64,000 bases of DNA from Mycolicibacterium neoaurum ATCC 25795 (lineage in GTDB: Bacteria > Actinomycetota > Actinomycetes > Mycobacteriales > Mycobacteriaceae). The notes under the pieces were generated by a model, which saw only the letters and a list, made by a program, of their open reading frames with translations, was not told the DNA's origin and made no database searches. This document shows, in pieces, positions 13,232 through 22,885 of this stretch (position 1 is its first letter; every line of letters starts with the position of its first letter). The position numbers and the translations under genes are program-made. The stretch is taken from positions 62,001-126,000 of the forward strand of contig NZ_JMDW01000011.1 of the NCBI RefSeq assembly GCF_000691525.1. The letters are read 5' to 3'.

Positions 13232-14242
13232 TCAGATCGCTTCGGGATCGGCGGCCAGTCCGTCGGCGGCCTTCTGCGCTAGCGACAGGGCGGCGCGCGC
13301 CCAGGTCTCGGTGGCCCCGGCCAGGCCGCACGCCGGGGTGATGCCGACGCGGTCCCGCAGGACGGTGCGGGCGAATCCGAGCCGGTCGGTCACCGCCGCG
13401 GCCGCCGCGGCGGCGTGTTCGGGTTCCCACCGCTGTGCGGGGGCCGTACCCGGGATCACCCCGAGCAGCACGGTGCGGCCCGACTCGATGAACTCCCCCA
13501 CCCCGTCCAGATCGCCTGCCCGCAGCGTCGAGGCATCAACCGAGATCGCAGCCAATGCGCTGCGCTGCAACAACATCCACGGCAGATCGGCGGCGCAGCT
13601 GTGCAGGGCAACCGGTCCGCCGACGGTGCCGATCACCTCGTCGAGCAGCGCCGCGGCCAGCTGCTCGTCGACCGGGTGCACCGGCGACAGGCTGGTGACT
13701 CCGGTCAACCGGCCGGCCAGCGCGGCGGGCAGGGTTGGCTCGTCGAGCTGCACGACGACGTCGGCGTCCAGTCGCCGAGCGACCTCGGCGCGGTGGGTGG
13801 CCAAGCCCTCGGACAGCGATCCGGCCAGATCACGCAGCGCTCCGGCGTCGGTGATCGCGCGGTGGCCGTTGGGTAGCTCGAGCTCGGCGGCCAGCGTGAT
13901 GGGACCCGCGGCCTGCACCTTGACGGTGCGGGCCTGCCCACGCAGTCCGGCCTTCTCCCACGCCTCTTCGAGCGCATCGAGGTCCTCGTTGAGCAGGCTT
14001 ACCGCGCGTCGGAGCACTGCGCTGCGGCCAGCGGCGATGCGGTAGGCCCGCGGCGCGGTGTCGATACCGATGTCGACGAGCAACGCACCGGTACGACCGA
14101 TCATGTCGGCGCCGACACCGCGGCCCGGAAGTTCCACCAGATGCGCCAGCGAGTGCAAGTCGCCGACGATGATCTCGGCGGCCTGATGCGCCGAGACGCC
14201 CGGCCACGAGCCGATCCCGGTGGCGGCGGCGAAAGCGCTCAC
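13232..14242 (-). CDS. MetE C-terminal-like (cobalamin-independent methionine synthase-like) protein
   Basis: 336 residues with the TIM-barrel organisation of the MetE catalytic half: ATGIGSWPG at the start, [19 protein letters not shown] and TPACGLAG. His and Cys in LHSC and Cys in PACG are in place to bind the catalytic zinc. It is half the length of full MetE (about 760), so probably a methyltransferase acting on another thiol. It is the Rv3015c equivalent. GTG start at 14242 overlaps the mnmA stop by four bases (GTGA), tying it to the tRNA-thiolation genes. Confidence 0.82.
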   Translation of the reverse strand: MSAFAAATGIGSWPGVSAHQAAEIIVGDLHSLAHLVELPGRGVGADMIGRTGALLVDIGIDTAPRAYRIAAGRSAVLRRAVSLLNEDLDALEEAWEKAGLRGQARTVKVQAAGPITLAAELELPNGHRAITDAGALRDLAGSLSEGLATHRAEVARRLDADVVVQLDEPTLPAALAGRLTGVTSLSPVHPVDEQLAAALLDEVIGTVGGPVALHSCAADLPWMLLQRSALAAISVDASTLRAGDLDGVGEFIESGRTVLLGVIPGTAPAQRWEPEHAAAAAAAVTDRLGFARTVLRDRVGITPACGLAGATETWARAALSLAQKAADGLAADPEAI

Positions 14243-15309
14243 GCGCGCGCGACGGTCGCGCTGGCGATGACCTCGTCACCGTCGGGGTCCGGCCGGTAGA
14301 GCACCATCGTCTGACCCGGTGCCACCCCGCGCAGCGGTTCGCGCAGGTCGGCCACCAGCCTGCCGTCCGCGACGTCGACGACGGCCGCGGCCAGCCCGCC
14401 ATGTGCGCGCACCTGGATGACACCCTCCACCGGTCCCTCGGGGGCGACGCCTGCGGTGAACACCGGCTTGTCGCCGACGAGTTCGCGGACGTCGAGATCT
14501 TCGGCGGGGCCGACGCGCACCGTCGCGGTGGCGGCATCGATGCCCGTGACGTAGCGCGGCTGACCGTCGGGGCCGGGCCCGGCGATGCCCAAGCCCTTGC
14601 GCTGACCGATGGTGAAGCCGTGCACACCCTCGTGTTCGGCCAGCACGGTCCCCCCGGCGTCGATCACCGCGCCGGGGCGGATACCGATCTTGGCGCCGAG
14701 GAAGGCCCGAGTGTCACCGGAGGGGATGAAGCAGATGTCGTGGCTGTCCGGCTTCTCAGCGACCGCGAGCCCACGGCGGGCCGCCTCGGCACGGATCTCC
14801 GACTTGGGGGTATCGCCGATCGGGAAGACCGCGTGGCGCAACTGTTCTGCGGTCAGCACCGCCAGCACATAGGACTGGTCCTTGTCGACATCGACCGCGC
14901 GGCGCAGCCGTCCGTCGGACAGCCGGGCGTAGTGGCCGGTGGCCACCGCGTCGAATCCGAGCGCCAAGGCACGCGCGGACAGCGCGGAGAACTTGATCGT
15001 CTCATTGCATTTCACGCACGGGTTGGGCGTCTCACCGCGGGCATAGGAGTCGACGAAATCGTCGATCACCTCCTCCTTGAAGCGGTCCGCGAAATCCCAC
15101 ACATAGAACGGGATGTCGAGAACATCGGCGACACGACGGGCGTCGCCGGCGTCCTCCTTGGAGCAGCACCCCCGCGACCCGGTGCGCAGCGTGCCCGGCG
15201 CGGACGACAACGCGAGGTGCACACCGACGACGTCATGTCCGGCGTCGACCATGCGCGCGGCGGCCACCGAGGAATCCACCCCGCCGCTCATCGCGACCAA
15301 CACCCTCAT
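14239..15309 (-). CDS. mnmA: tRNA 2-thiouridylase MnmA (TrmU)
   Basis: MnmA adenylates U34 of certain tRNAs and inserts sulfur. The 356-residue protein has the PP-loop SGGVDSS (8-14), the catalytic Cys pair Cys98 (NPCVKC) and Cys193 (SHDICFIP), KDQSYVL and [11 protein letters not shown]. Start ATG at 15309 gives [10 protein letters not shown]; the longer upstream frame has no family similarity. It sits between the cysteine desulfurase, which would donate sulfur, and the MetE-like gene; both junctions overlap by four bases. Equivalent to Rv3024c. Confidence 0.95.
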   Translation of the reverse strand: MRVLVAMSGGVDSSVAAARMVDAGHDVVGVHLALSSAPGTLRTGSRGCCSKEDAGDARRVADVLDIPFYVWDFADRFKEEVIDDFVDSYARGETPNPCVKCNETIKFSALSARALALGFDAVATGHYARLSDGRLRRAVDVDKDQSYVLAVLTAEQLRHAVFPIGDTPKSEIRAEAARRGLAVAEKPDSHDICFIPSGDTRAFLGAKIGIRPGAVIDAGGTVLAEHEGVHGFTIGQRKGLGIAGPGPDGQPRYVTGIDAATATVRVGPAEDLDVRELVGDKPVFTAGVAPEGPVEGVIQVRAHGGLAAAVVDVADGRLVADLREPLRGVAPGQTMVLYRPDPDGDEVIASATVARA

Positions 15310-16493
15310 GCGCGGGTCCCCGCACTGGCCAACGCGGCCTCCCTGGCACGCTGCACCGCCGCGGGCAGCACGGTCAGCGCGGCATCCACATCGGCTTCGG
15401 TGCTGGTATGCCCCAGCGACAATCGCAGCGATCCGCGCGCGGCCGCCGGATCGGCACCCATCGCGATCAACACGTGGGAGGGCTGGGCGACCCCGGCGGT
15501 ACATGCCGAACCGGTCGAGCACTCGATACCCTTGGCGTCCAGCAGCATCAGCAGCGCATCGCCCTCACAACCGCGAAAGGTGAAGTGCGCGTTGCCCGGT
15601 AACCGTCGATCACCATCGGCACCGTTGACGTCGACGTCCTCGATGCAGGCATGGACACCGGCGATCAGGCGGTCGCGCAGCGCCGCGACCCGAGAGCTGT
15701 TGTCGGCCAGCTCGTCCACAGCGACCTTCGCCGCAGCAGCCATGCCGACCGCTCCGGCGACATCCGGTGTCCCGGAGCGGACATCGCGCTCCTGGCCACC
15801 ACCGTGCAACACGGGTACGCACGCGGTGTCGCGACGCAGCAGCAGGGCGCCGACACCGGCCGGGCCGCCGAACTTGTGGGCGGCCAGGCTCATCGCCGAC
15901 AGGCCGCTGGCCGCGAAGTCGACGGGGATGTGCCCGACCGCCTGGATCGCATCGCTGTGGATGGGCACATCGAACTCGGCGGCGACAGCAGCCAGGTCGG
16001 CGATCGGCGAGATGGTGCCCACCTCGTTGTTGGCCCACATCAACGACACGAGCGCCACATCATCGTGGGCGGCCAGCACGGTGCGCAGATCCTCCGCCGA
16101 CACCGCCCCGTCGACGTCCACCGGCAGCCAGGTGACGTCGGCACCCTCGTGCTCGACGAGCCATTCGACGGCATCCAGCACGGCGTGGTGTTCCACCGGC
16201 GCGGTGACGATCCGGCGGCGGTGCGGGTCGGCGTCGCGGCGAGCCCAGAAGATGCCCTTGATGGCCAGGTTGTCCGATTCGGTGCCGCCTGCGGTGAAGA
16301 TCACTTCCGACGGGCGCGCACCCAGCAGCTGCGCCAGCGTCTCGCGGGCCTCCTCCATGCGGCGCCGGGCGGCCCGACCGGAGGTGTGCAGCGAGGAGGC
16401 ATTGCCCACCGTGGTCAGCACCGACGTCATCGCCTCGATGGCAGCGGGGTGCATCGGGGTGGTGGCGGCGTGGTCCAGGTAAGCGGCGCTCAT
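15306..16493 (-). CDS. iscS: Cysteine desulfurase (IscS/NifS family)
   Basis: A PLP enzyme that takes sulfur from cysteine for Fe-S clusters and tRNA thiolation. 395 residues; N-terminal [21 protein letters not shown], the PLP lysine His206-Lys207 (SLAAHKFGG) and the catalytic loop [11 protein letters not shown] with Cys331 in the SxAC position. It is first of the iscS-mnmA-MetE-like operon, and its TGA overlaps the mnmA ATG. This context favours sulfur delivery to MnmA. Equivalent to Rv3025c. Confidence 0.95.
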   Translation of the reverse strand: MSAAYLDHAATTPMHPAAIEAMTSVLTTVGNASSLHTSGRAARRRMEEARETLAQLLGARPSEVIFTAGGTESDNLAIKGIFWARRDADPHRRRIVTAPVEHHAVLDAVEWLVEHEGADVTWLPVDVDGAVSAEDLRTVLAAHDDVALVSLMWANNEVGTISPIADLAAVAAEFDVPIHSDAIQAVGHIPVDFAASGLSAMSLAAHKFGGPAGVGALLLRRDTACVPVLHGGGQERDVRSGTPDVAGAVGMAAAAKVAVDELADNSSRVAALRDRLIAGVHACIEDVDVNGADGDRRLPGNAHFTFRGCEGDALLMLLDAKGIECSTGSACTAGVAQPSHVLIAMGADPAAARGSLRLSLGHTSTEADVDAALTVLPAAVQRAREAALASAGTRA

Positions 16494-16540
16494 GGCCCAT
16501 CCAGGATAGCCGCAGCGGGCGCTCGCCCGATCCAGCGCGG

Positions 16541-17413
16541 TCAGGCCACCAATACCTCACCGGCCGCGGCGCCCGTATCGGCGGTCCGGCCGGCGCGCCG
16601 GTGGCCCGCGACCGCCCCGGGGCCACGGACAGCGGCCTCGCAACGAGCGGCCAGATCCCGGCGATCGTCGCCGGGCAATTCCAAGGACTGGACCTGCACG
16701 TGCACGACGGTGCGCCGGGCGGTGACCAGGCGGCGGATGGAGGCCAGCAAAGTGTCCTCGCCGATATAGGCGGGCACCGTCGACGGGCTGCCGTCGCGGT
16801 GGTGGTAGGTCAGCCGCAGCGGTTGCACCGGGCGCCCCGCGTCGACGGCGGCCTGGAACATCGCCGGGCGGAACGGGCCGTAGCCGAGACCGCACCAGGT
16901 GGTTCCCTCGGGGAAGGCGACCACCGTGTGCCCGCCGCGCAACCGGGCCGCCACCGCACCGACGACGGCGGGCAGCCTGCGCAGATTCTCTCGCTCGATC
17001 GGGATCACCTTCATGATCCTGGCGACGACACCAAGAGCCGGCCAATCGATCAGATCGGCGCGGGCGACGAACGATCCCGGCAGCACCGCACCGATGCTGA
17101 AGATGTCCAGCCAGGACACGTGCCCGCTGACCACCAGGACGCCGCGCAGGTTGCGGATCGGGCCGCCGGACACGGTGATCCGGACGCCGACGCAGCGCAG
17201 CATCAGCCGGCAGTAGGCGCGTTGCAGGTGTGAGCGGCCGGGCAGCGGCACGGCCAGCAGCGGCACGGCGAGGAAGAGCAGCACCGCACCGGTCACCCGC
17301 AACGTGGTGCGGGTCCAGACGGCCGGTCGCGAGCCGAGCGCCGCGGCACCGGCGTGCATACAGCCTTCGTCGCAGGTCGCCTTGGGCAACCAGGCATTTC
17401 CGGTGACGGTCAC
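16541..17413 (-). CDS. PlsC-type 1-acyl-glycerol-phosphate (lysophospholipid) acyltransferase
   Basis: 290 residues. An N-terminal membrane helix ([18 protein letters not shown], about 40-57) precedes the acyltransferase domain with block I HVSWLD (His98-X4-Asp103), block III FPEGTTW (167-173) and block IV-like [16 protein letters not shown]. It is a membrane-associated enzyme moving acyl groups onto a hydroxyl. GTG start at 17413 overlaps the upstream GNAT gene stop by four bases. A GNAT plus PlsC pair resembles OlsB/OlsA of ornithine-lipid synthesis, but the acceptor is not proven. Equivalent to Rv3026c. Confidence 0.87.
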   Translation of the reverse strand: MTVTGNAWLPKATCDEGCMHAGAAALGSRPAVWTRTTLRVTGAVLLFLAVPLLAVPLPGRSHLQRAYCRLMLRCVGVRITVSGGPIRNLRGVLVVSGHVSWLDIFSIGAVLPGSFVARADLIDWPALGVVARIMKVIPIERENLRRLPAVVGAVAARLRGGHTVVAFPEGTTWCGLGYGPFRPAMFQAAVDAGRPVQPLRLTYHHRDGSPSTVPAYIGEDTLLASIRRLVTARRTVVHVQVQSLELPGDDRRDLAARCEAAVRGPGAVAGHRRAGRTADTGAAAGEVLVA

Positions 17414-18246
17414 GGTCGTGCCTCCCCCTCGGTGGCCTGCGATACCGAGCGCAGGCGTTTCAGATAGCGGACGTCGGCGTTGCGTTTGCCCAGCAGGGCC
17501 GGGAAGTCACCGACGCCGAAATCGGGATCGTGGGCCGGCTCGCCGCACACCTGGGCGCCGAGGCGCAGGTAGCCGCGCATCAGTGCGGGCACGTTGACCC
17601 GGGCCGGTGGCTCGATATCGTCGAGCCCGCGGCCGTCGATGACCACCGGGCGGTAGGGCCGCACCGTGTACTCGGCGGGCGCGCCGTGGCGGCGCAACAC
17701 GAAATCGCGTACCCCGCGCAACCCGCTGCCGGGGGTCTCCCCGTCGGGATGCGTCGGCACCGAGACGCACCCGGTGACGTAGTCGTAACCACAGCGGTCC
17801 AGGTAGGCGAGGATGCCCGCCCACATCAGCAACACCACGGCGCCGTTGCGGTGGTCCGCACGCACCACGGCACGCCCCATCTCGACCAGTGACGGCCGCA
17901 GGGCGTCAAGCGATCGAACATCGAATTCGGTTGCGGTGTAGAGACTTCCTGCTGCGATAGCACCCGGCGGTGGCAGCATCCGGTAGCAGCCGACCAACTC
18001 GCCGGAACCGTCCTCGCGGACCAGCAGGTGATCGCAGTACTGGTCGAAGCGGTCGGCATCGAGGCCGTCGGGGCTCGCGGTCAAGGCGAAACCGGGCTCG
18101 GAGGTGAACACCTCGTGACGCAGCCGCTGGGCCGCCTCGATGTGCTCGGGCTCGGTGGACAGCAGCAGGGTGTAACGCGGCGCCGGCGTCCCCGAGATCG
18201 CCTGCGCGGTGTCATCGGCGGGTATGAGTACGGATGCGGTGCTCAT
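17410..18246 (-). CDS. GNAT acyltransferase, hemolysin/OlsB-like
   Basis: 278 residues. RLRHEVFTSEPGF, DQYCDHLLVRE, LVGCYRMLPP, LVEMGRAVVRADHRNG and DYVTGCVSVP are the conserved blocks of the hemolysin-like acyl-ACP N-acyltransferase family, which includes OlsB and actinobacterial relatives. ATG at 18246 gives MSTASVLIPADD; the frame continues upstream into the palindromic intergenic region with no similarity. It is coupled to the PlsC gene. Equivalent to Rv3027c. Ornithine-lipid or another N-acylated lipid is the likely product type, by inference. Confidence 0.83.
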   Translation of the reverse strand: MSTASVLIPADDTAQAISGTPAPRYTLLLSTEPEHIEAAQRLRHEVFTSEPGFALTASPDGLDADRFDQYCDHLLVREDGSGELVGCYRMLPPPGAIAAGSLYTATEFDVRSLDALRPSLVEMGRAVVRADHRNGAVVLLMWAGILAYLDRCGYDYVTGCVSVPTHPDGETPGSGLRGVRDFVLRRHGAPAEYTVRPYRPVVIDGRGLDDIEPPARVNVPALMRGYLRLGAQVCGEPAHDPDFGVGDFPALLGKRNADVRYLKRLRSVSQATEGEARP

Positions 18247-18400
18247 GCGATTCCCTCGCAGGCTCGGGTCCCGCATGCCACCTGTTGATTCGCTCCGCAA
18301 GCGTCGCTCATATGCAGCACGGTCGCGCCTGCGGGTCTCCGGACGGCATCGCCAGCGTGACGTGTCCGTGCACGAAAAATGAACACCCGCCACGGCACGC

Positions 18401-18457
18401 CGAGATGGACGTTTCTGCGGTCTGCAGGCCTGCATGAGCGCAGAAACGTCCATCTCG
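18401..18457. repeat. 57-bp palindromic element (19-bp arms)
   Basis: Bases 18401-18419 (CGAGATGGACGTTTCTGCG) and 18439-18457 are perfect inverted copies around a 19-base loop that itself holds the palindrome TGCAGGCCTGCA. Too long and perfect for an ordinary terminator, without a T run, and low in GC compared with its surroundings. It looks like a dispersed intergenic palindromic repeat. Confidence 0.75.
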
Positions 18458-18473
18458 AGGTGACCACGCACAA

Positions 18474-18506
18474 AGGCGCCCCGGGACCTGGAGTCCCGGG
18501 GCGCCT
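18474..18506 (-). terminator. Intrinsic-type terminator after etfA
   Basis: A perfect 14-bp stem, 18474-18487 with 18493-18506 (AGGCGCCCCGGGAC/GTCCCGGGGCGCCT), loop CTGGA. On the minus strand it is followed by TTG. It lies 19 bases after the etfA stop. Confidence 0.8.
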
Positions 18507-18525
18507 CTGTTGATTGTCGAGCTGC

Positions 18526-19482
18526 TTAACCCTTGCGGGCCTTGACCGCCTCGGTCAGCTGCGGGGTGACCTTGAACAGGTCGCCCACGATGCCGAGGTC
18601 GGCGATCTCGAAGATCGGCGCCTCTTCGTCCTTGTTGACCGCGATGATCGTCTTGGACGTCTGCATGCCGGCGCGGTGCTGGATCGCACCGGAGATGCCG
18701 AGGGCGATGTAGAGCTGCGGCGACACGGTCTTACCGGTCTGGCCGACCTGGAACTGACCGGCGTAGTAGCCGGAGTCCACCGCGGCGCGGGAGGCGCCGA
18801 CGGCGCCGCCGAGCGAATCGGCCAGCTCCTCGACGACCTTGAAGTTCTCCTCGCTGCCGACACCACGACCACCGGCGACCACGACGCTGGCCTCGGTGAG
18901 CTCGGGACGGTCACCGGCGACGACCGGCTCGCGGGAGGTGATCTTCGTCGCATTCTCGGCCTGGGCCGGAACCTCGACCTCGACGACCTCGCCGGCACCG
19001 TCGGCCGGTTCGGCGTCGACGGCACCCGGGCGGACGGTGATGACGGGCAGTTCGCCGGTGGCCTGCGCCTCGACGGTGAACGCGCCACCGAAGATGCTGT
19101 AGACCCCGATGCCGCCGTCCTTCAGGCCGACGACGTCGACCAGCAGGCCGGAGCCCAGGCGCGCGGCCAGCCGGCCGGCAACCTCTTTGCCCTCGGCGCT
19201 GGCGGCGATGACCACACCGGCAGGCGATGCGGACTCGACGAGCGCGGCCAGCACGTCGACCTTCGGGGTGACCAGGAAGTTGTCCACGTCGGCCGACTCG
19301 GCGACGTAGATCTTGGCCGCACCGGCGGCCTTGAGGCCGTCGGTGAGGCCGGCGGCGGTGCCGGGGGCGCCCACCACGACGGCGGACGGCTCACCCAGCA
19401 CGCGGGCAGCGGTGATGAGTTCGGTGCTGACCTTCTTCAGTGCACCTTCGGCGTGCTCGACGAGCACGAGTACTTCAGCCAT
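18526..19482 (-). CDS. etfA: Electron transfer flavoprotein alpha subunit
   Basis: EtfA carries the FAD that passes electrons from acyl-CoA dehydrogenases to the ETF-quinone oxidoreductase. 318 residues: [16 protein letters not shown] at the N-terminus, the domain II segment [19 protein letters not shown], then the FAD-binding signature [16 protein letters not shown] and [23 protein letters not shown]. It follows etfB by 38 bases in one operon and is followed by a strong stem-loop terminator. Equivalent to Rv3028c (fixB). Confidence 0.96.
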   Translation of the reverse strand: MAEVLVLVEHAEGALKKVSTELITAARVLGEPSAVVVGAPGTAAGLTDGLKAAGAAKIYVAESADVDNFLVTPKVDVLAALVESASPAGVVIAASAEGKEVAGRLAARLGSGLLVDVVGLKDGGIGVYSIFGGAFTVEAQATGELPVITVRPGAVDAEPADGAGEVVEVEVPAQAENATKITSREPVVAGDRPELTEASVVVAGGRGVGSEENFKVVEELADSLGGAVGASRAAVDSGYYAGQFQVGQTGKTVSPQLYIALGISGAIQHRAGMQTSKTIIAVNKDEEAPIFEIADLGIVGDLFKVTPQLTEAVKARKG

Positions 19483-19520
19483 GAATCTGTCCTTTGAGTG
19501 TGTGTCTGAGGGGTCAGCTA

Positions 19521-20312
19521 CTAGATCAACTTCTGGGCGACCAGGTACTCGGCGACCTTGGTGCCGCCTTCGCCCTCGTCGGTGATCTTCTCGCCGGCGG
19601 TCTTCGGGGGCTTCGGGGTGGACGAGAGCACCTTGGTGCCTGCGTTGGCGACGCCGACCTCGTCGGGCTCGACACCGATCTCGGCCAAGGTCAGGACGGT
19701 GACTTCCTTCTTCTTGGCGGCCATGATGCCCTTGAAGGACGGGAAGCGCGGCTCGTTGATCTTCTCGTTGACGCTCACCACCGCAGGCAGGGTGGCCTCC
19801 AGGCCGAAGACACCGTCGTCGGTCTCACGCTCGGCGGTGACCTTGCCGCCCTCGACATTGAGCTTGCGCACGTGGGTGAGCTGCGGCAGACCGAGGTACT
19901 CGGCGATGACGGCAGGCACGGCGCCGCCGACACCGTCGGTGGCCTCGTTACCGGCGATCACCAGTTCGGTGCCCTCGATGGTGCCCAGCGCGCGGGCCAG
20001 CGCCCAGCCCGTCTGGATGAGGTCGGAGCCGTGCAGACCGTCGTCCTTGAGGTGGACGGCCTTGTCGGCGCCCATGGACAGCGCCTTGCGGATGGCCTCG
20101 GTGGCGCGCTCGGGGCCGGCGGTCAGCACGGTCACCGTGCTGTCGCCACCCTCACGTTCCTTGATGAGCAGCGCTTCTTCGACGGCGCGCTCGTTGATCT
20201 CGTCGAGCACGGCGTCGGCCGCCTCGCGATCGAGCGTGTAGTCACCGTCGGAGAGCTTGCGTTCCGACCAGGTATCAGGGACCTGCTTGATCAGGACCAC
20301 GATGTTCGTCAT
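19521..20312 (-). CDS. etfB: Electron transfer flavoprotein beta subunit
   Basis: EtfB pairs with EtfA and binds AMP. 263 residues: NIVVLIKQVPDTWSE at the start, DEINERAVEEALLIKE, ALSMGADKAVHL and the signature LVIAGNEATDGVGGAVPAVIAEYLGLPQLT. It is the first gene of etfB-etfA, and its promoter region (20313-20509) is shared with the divergent Rv3030-like methyltransferase and holds a candidate operator at 20445-20462. Equivalent to Rv3029c (fixA). Confidence 0.96.
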   Translation of the reverse strand: MTNIVVLIKQVPDTWSERKLSDGDYTLDREAADAVLDEINERAVEEALLIKEREGGDSTVTVLTAGPERATEAIRKALSMGADKAVHLKDDGLHGSDLIQTGWALARALGTIEGTELVIAGNEATDGVGGAVPAVIAEYLGLPQLTHVRKLNVEGGKVTAERETDDGVFGLEATLPAVVSVNEKINEPRFPSFKGIMAAKKKEVTVLTLAEIGVEPDEVGVANAGTKVLSSTPKPPKTAGEKITDEGEGGTKVAEYLVAQKLI

Positions 20313-20444
20313 GAGTGTGGTTCGTCCTCCTCGATGAGGCCGTCTGCCGGCCTGGCAATATCACGTTTCACGCAACGGCCTCCAGGTTACTCGCCGGTAA
20401 CTTGAGCGGCACGTACGGACACCATAACTGGTCAATCGCCATCT

Positions 20445-20462
20445 ACCGACCGCACGGTCGGT
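20445..20462. promoter_or_regulatory. Candidate operator, 18-bp inverted repeat
   Basis: ACCGACC (20445-20451), spacer GCAC, GGTCGGT (20456-20462): a perfect 7-bp dyad between etfB and the Rv3030-like gene. Its shape fits a TetR-family dimer site. The regulator is unknown. Confidence 0.45.
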
Positions 20463-20495
20463 CGGGCATCCGTTCGCGAACCGGCCATCACGGGT

Positions 20496-20501
20496 TAGCC
20501 T
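20496..20501 (+). promoter_or_regulatory. -10 box (TAGCCT), likely leaderless start
   Basis: TAGCCT lies 8 bases before the ATG of the Rv3030-like methyltransferase at 20510, with no ribosome binding site, as in leaderless mycobacterial transcripts. Confidence 0.5.
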
Positions 20502-20509
20502 GCCTTCCA

Positions 20510-21328
20510 ATGAGCACATTCGGTTCGGTCGAGAACTCCGGTGGTCCCGCCAAGGCGGGCACCGACGTCGACCCTTGTCTGCCCCTGACCGGTGAACGGA
20601 CCATTCCGGGCCTGGCCGAGGAGAACTACTGGTTCCGCCGTCACGAGGTCGTCTACCAGCGTCTGGCCGACCGCTGTGCCGGCCGTGACGTACTGGAAGC
20701 CGGACCCGGCGAGGGTTACGGCGCCGACCTGATCGCGCAGGTGGCCCGCTCCGTGGTGGGCGTCGACTACGACGAACAGGCCGTCGCCCACATCCGGGCC
20801 AAGTACCCGCGGGTGCAGATGACCCTCGGCAACCTGGCCGAGTTGCCGCTGGCGGACGGTTCGGTGGACGTGGTGGTCAACTTCCAGGTCATCGAGCATC
20901 TCTGGGATCAGGGGCAGTTCGTCGGCGAATGCGCGCGCGTGTTGCGCCCCGGCGGGCTGTTGCTGATGTCGACGCCGAACCGCATCACCTTCTCCCCCGG
21001 CCGCGACACCCCGTTGAACCCCTTCCACACCCGTGAGCTCAATGCCGCCGAACTCACCGAACTGCTCGTGGCGGGCGGCTTCCGCGTCGAGTCCATGCTC
21101 GGGGTGTTCCATGGCCCCGGCCTGGCCGAGCTCGACGCACGCCACGGCGGTTCCATCATCGAGGCGCAGATCGCGCGCGCGGTGGCCGATGCCCCGTGGT
21201 CGGCGGACCTGCTCGCCGATGTCGCCGCGGTGCGTACCGAGCACTTCGATCTGGTCGAGGACGGCCGCGACAACCGTGCCATCGACGACAGCCTGGATCT
21301 GGTGGCGATCGCGGTGCGCGGTGACTGA
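20510..21328 (+). CDS. SAM-dependent methyltransferase of the MGLP locus (Rv3030-like)
   Basis: 272 residues, class I methyltransferase fold: motif I EAGPGEGYGADL, acidic VGVDYDEQAV, motif II-like VDVVVNFQVIEHL and VLRPGGLLLMSTPN. In M. tuberculosis the equivalent Rv3030 sits with Rv3031 and Rv3032 and is assigned to methylation in 6-O-methylglucose lipopolysaccharide (MGLP) synthesis. The next gene's GTG overlaps its end by 8 bases. The catalytic assignment is by family and context. Confidence 0.87.
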   Translation: MSTFGSVENSGGPAKAGTDVDPCLPLTGERTIPGLAEENYWFRRHEVVYQRLADRCAGRDVLEAGPGEGYGADLIAQVARSVVGVDYDEQAVAHIRAKYPRVQMTLGNLAELPLADGSVDVVVNFQVIEHLWDQGQFVGECARVLRPGGLLLMSTPNRITFSPGRDTPLNPFHTRELNAAELTELLVAGGFRVESMLGVFHGPGLAELDARHGGSIIEAQIARAVADAPWSADLLADVAAVRTEHFDLVEDGRDNRAIDDSLDLVAIAVRGD

Positions 21329-22871
21329 GTACCACCCCACCCCGGGGATGTTCACGCTGGTGCTGCACACGCACCTGCCGTGGCTGGCCCATCACGGCCG
21401 CTGGCCGGTGGGCGAGGAGTGGCTCTACCAGTCCTGGGCGGCGTGCTATCTGCCGCTGTTCCGGGTCCTGCGCACCCTGGCCGACGAAGGCCGCGGCCAT
21501 CTGCTGTCCCTCGGCATGACACCGGTGGTCACCGCCCAACTCGACGACCCGTACTGCCTGACCGGCATGCACCATTGGCTGGCCAACTGGCAGCTGCGCG
21601 CCCAGGAGGCGACCACCGTCACCGACGGCCCCGATACCGGCTACGCAGCGCCGGAAGCGATGCGGCAGTTCGGGATCCGCGAATACGACACCGCCACCGC
21701 GGCGATGGACGACTTCAGCACGCTGTGGCGTCACGGCGGTAGCCCGCTGCTGCGCCCGCTCGTCGAGGCCGGCACCATCGAACTGCTCGGCGGTCCACTG
21801 GCCCACCCGTTCCAGCCGTTGCTCAACCCGCGGCTGCGCGAGTTCGCCCTGCGCGAAGGTCTCGCCGATGCCCGGCACCGCATCGGGCACACCCCGGCCG
21901 GCATCTGGGCACCCGAGTGCGCCTACGCACCGGGCATGGAAATCGGTTATGCGGCAGCCGGTGTCGGCCACTTCATGGTCGACGGACCCTCGCTGCACGG
22001 CGATACCGCGCTGGGCCGCACCGTCGGCGACAGCGACGTGGTGGCATTCGGACGCGATCTGCAGGTCAGTTACCGGGTCTGGTCCCCCAAGTCCGGTTAT
22101 CCCGGCCACGCCGCCTACCGCGACTTCCACACCTACGATCACCTCACCGGCCTCAAGCCGGCCCGGGTCACCGGGCGCAATGTGGCATCGGAGGCCAAGG
22201 CGCCGTACGACCCCGATCGCGCCGACCGCGCCATCGATGTGCACGTCGCCGATTTCGTCGAGGTGGTGCGCCGCAGGCTGATCGACGAGTCCGACCGGAT
22301 CGGGCGGCCTGCCCATGTGGTGGCCGCGTTCGACACCGAACTGTTCGGGCACTGGTGGTACGAGGGACCGCAATGGCTGGAGCGGTTGCTGCGGGCACTG
22401 CCCGCCGCGGGTATCCGCGTCGGCACCCTCACCGATGCCATCGCCGACGGCTTCGTCGGCGGGCCGGTCGAATTGCCGCCCAGCTCATGGGGTTCCGGCA
22501 AGGACTGGCAGGTGTGGAACGGCCCCAAGGTCGCCGATCTGGTCCAGCTCAACACCGAGGTCGTCGACACCGCACTGGCCGCCGTCGACAAGGCGATGAT
22601 GCACCCCGATGCGGGCGGGCGCGATATGGTCGCCGACCAGATCCTGCGCGAAACGCTGCTCACGGTCTCCAGCGACTGGCCCTTCATGGTCAGCAAGGAT
22701 TCGGCCGCCGAATACGCCCGCTATCGCGCGCACCTGCACGCGCACGCCACCCGCGAGATCAGCGCCGCCCTGGCCTCCGGGCGCCGCTCCCAGGCCCAGC
22801 GGCTGGCCGAGGACTGGAACCGCGCCGACGGCCTGTTCGGGGCACTGGACGCCCGGAGGCTGCCACAATGA
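21321..22871 (+). CDS. GH57 alpha-glucan branching-type enzyme (Rv3031-like)
   Basis: 516 residues from the GTG at 21321. LHTHLPWLAHHGRWPVGEEW opens the GH57 barrel; the nucleophile is expected at Glu199 (GIWAPECAYAPG) and the acid at Asp338 (AAFDTELFGHWWYEG). GH57 branching enzymes cut alpha-1,4-glucan and re-link it alpha-1,6. Rv3031 is assigned to MGLP and related glucan synthesis. An ATG at 21348 is an alternative start, but the methyltransferase overlap favours coupling. A palindromic element follows before the glycosyltransferase. Confidence 0.9.
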   Translation: MTEYHPTPGMFTLVLHTHLPWLAHHGRWPVGEEWLYQSWAACYLPLFRVLRTLADEGRGHLLSLGMTPVVTAQLDDPYCLTGMHHWLANWQLRAQEATTVTDGPDTGYAAPEAMRQFGIREYDTATAAMDDFSTLWRHGGSPLLRPLVEAGTIELLGGPLAHPFQPLLNPRLREFALREGLADARHRIGHTPAGIWAPECAYAPGMEIGYAAAGVGHFMVDGPSLHGDTALGRTVGDSDVVAFGRDLQVSYRVWSPKSGYPGHAAYRDFHTYDHLTGLKPARVTGRNVASEAKAPYDPDRADRAIDVHVADFVEVVRRRLIDESDRIGRPAHVVAAFDTELFGHWWYEGPQWLERLLRALPAAGIRVGTLTDAIADGFVGGPVELPPSSWGSGKDWQVWNGPKVADLVQLNTEVVDTALAAVDKAMMHPDAGGRDMVADQILRETLLTVSSDWPFMVSKDSAAEYARYRAHLHAHATREISAALASGRRSQAQRLAEDWNRADGLFGALDARRLPQ

Positions 22872-22885
22872 CCGCACCATTCCCG

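Noticed and set aside
18401..18457. Terminator of etfA
   Set aside because: The true terminator is the GC-rich stem at 18474-18506 nearer the stop; the 57-bp element lacks a T run and lies between two transcription units.
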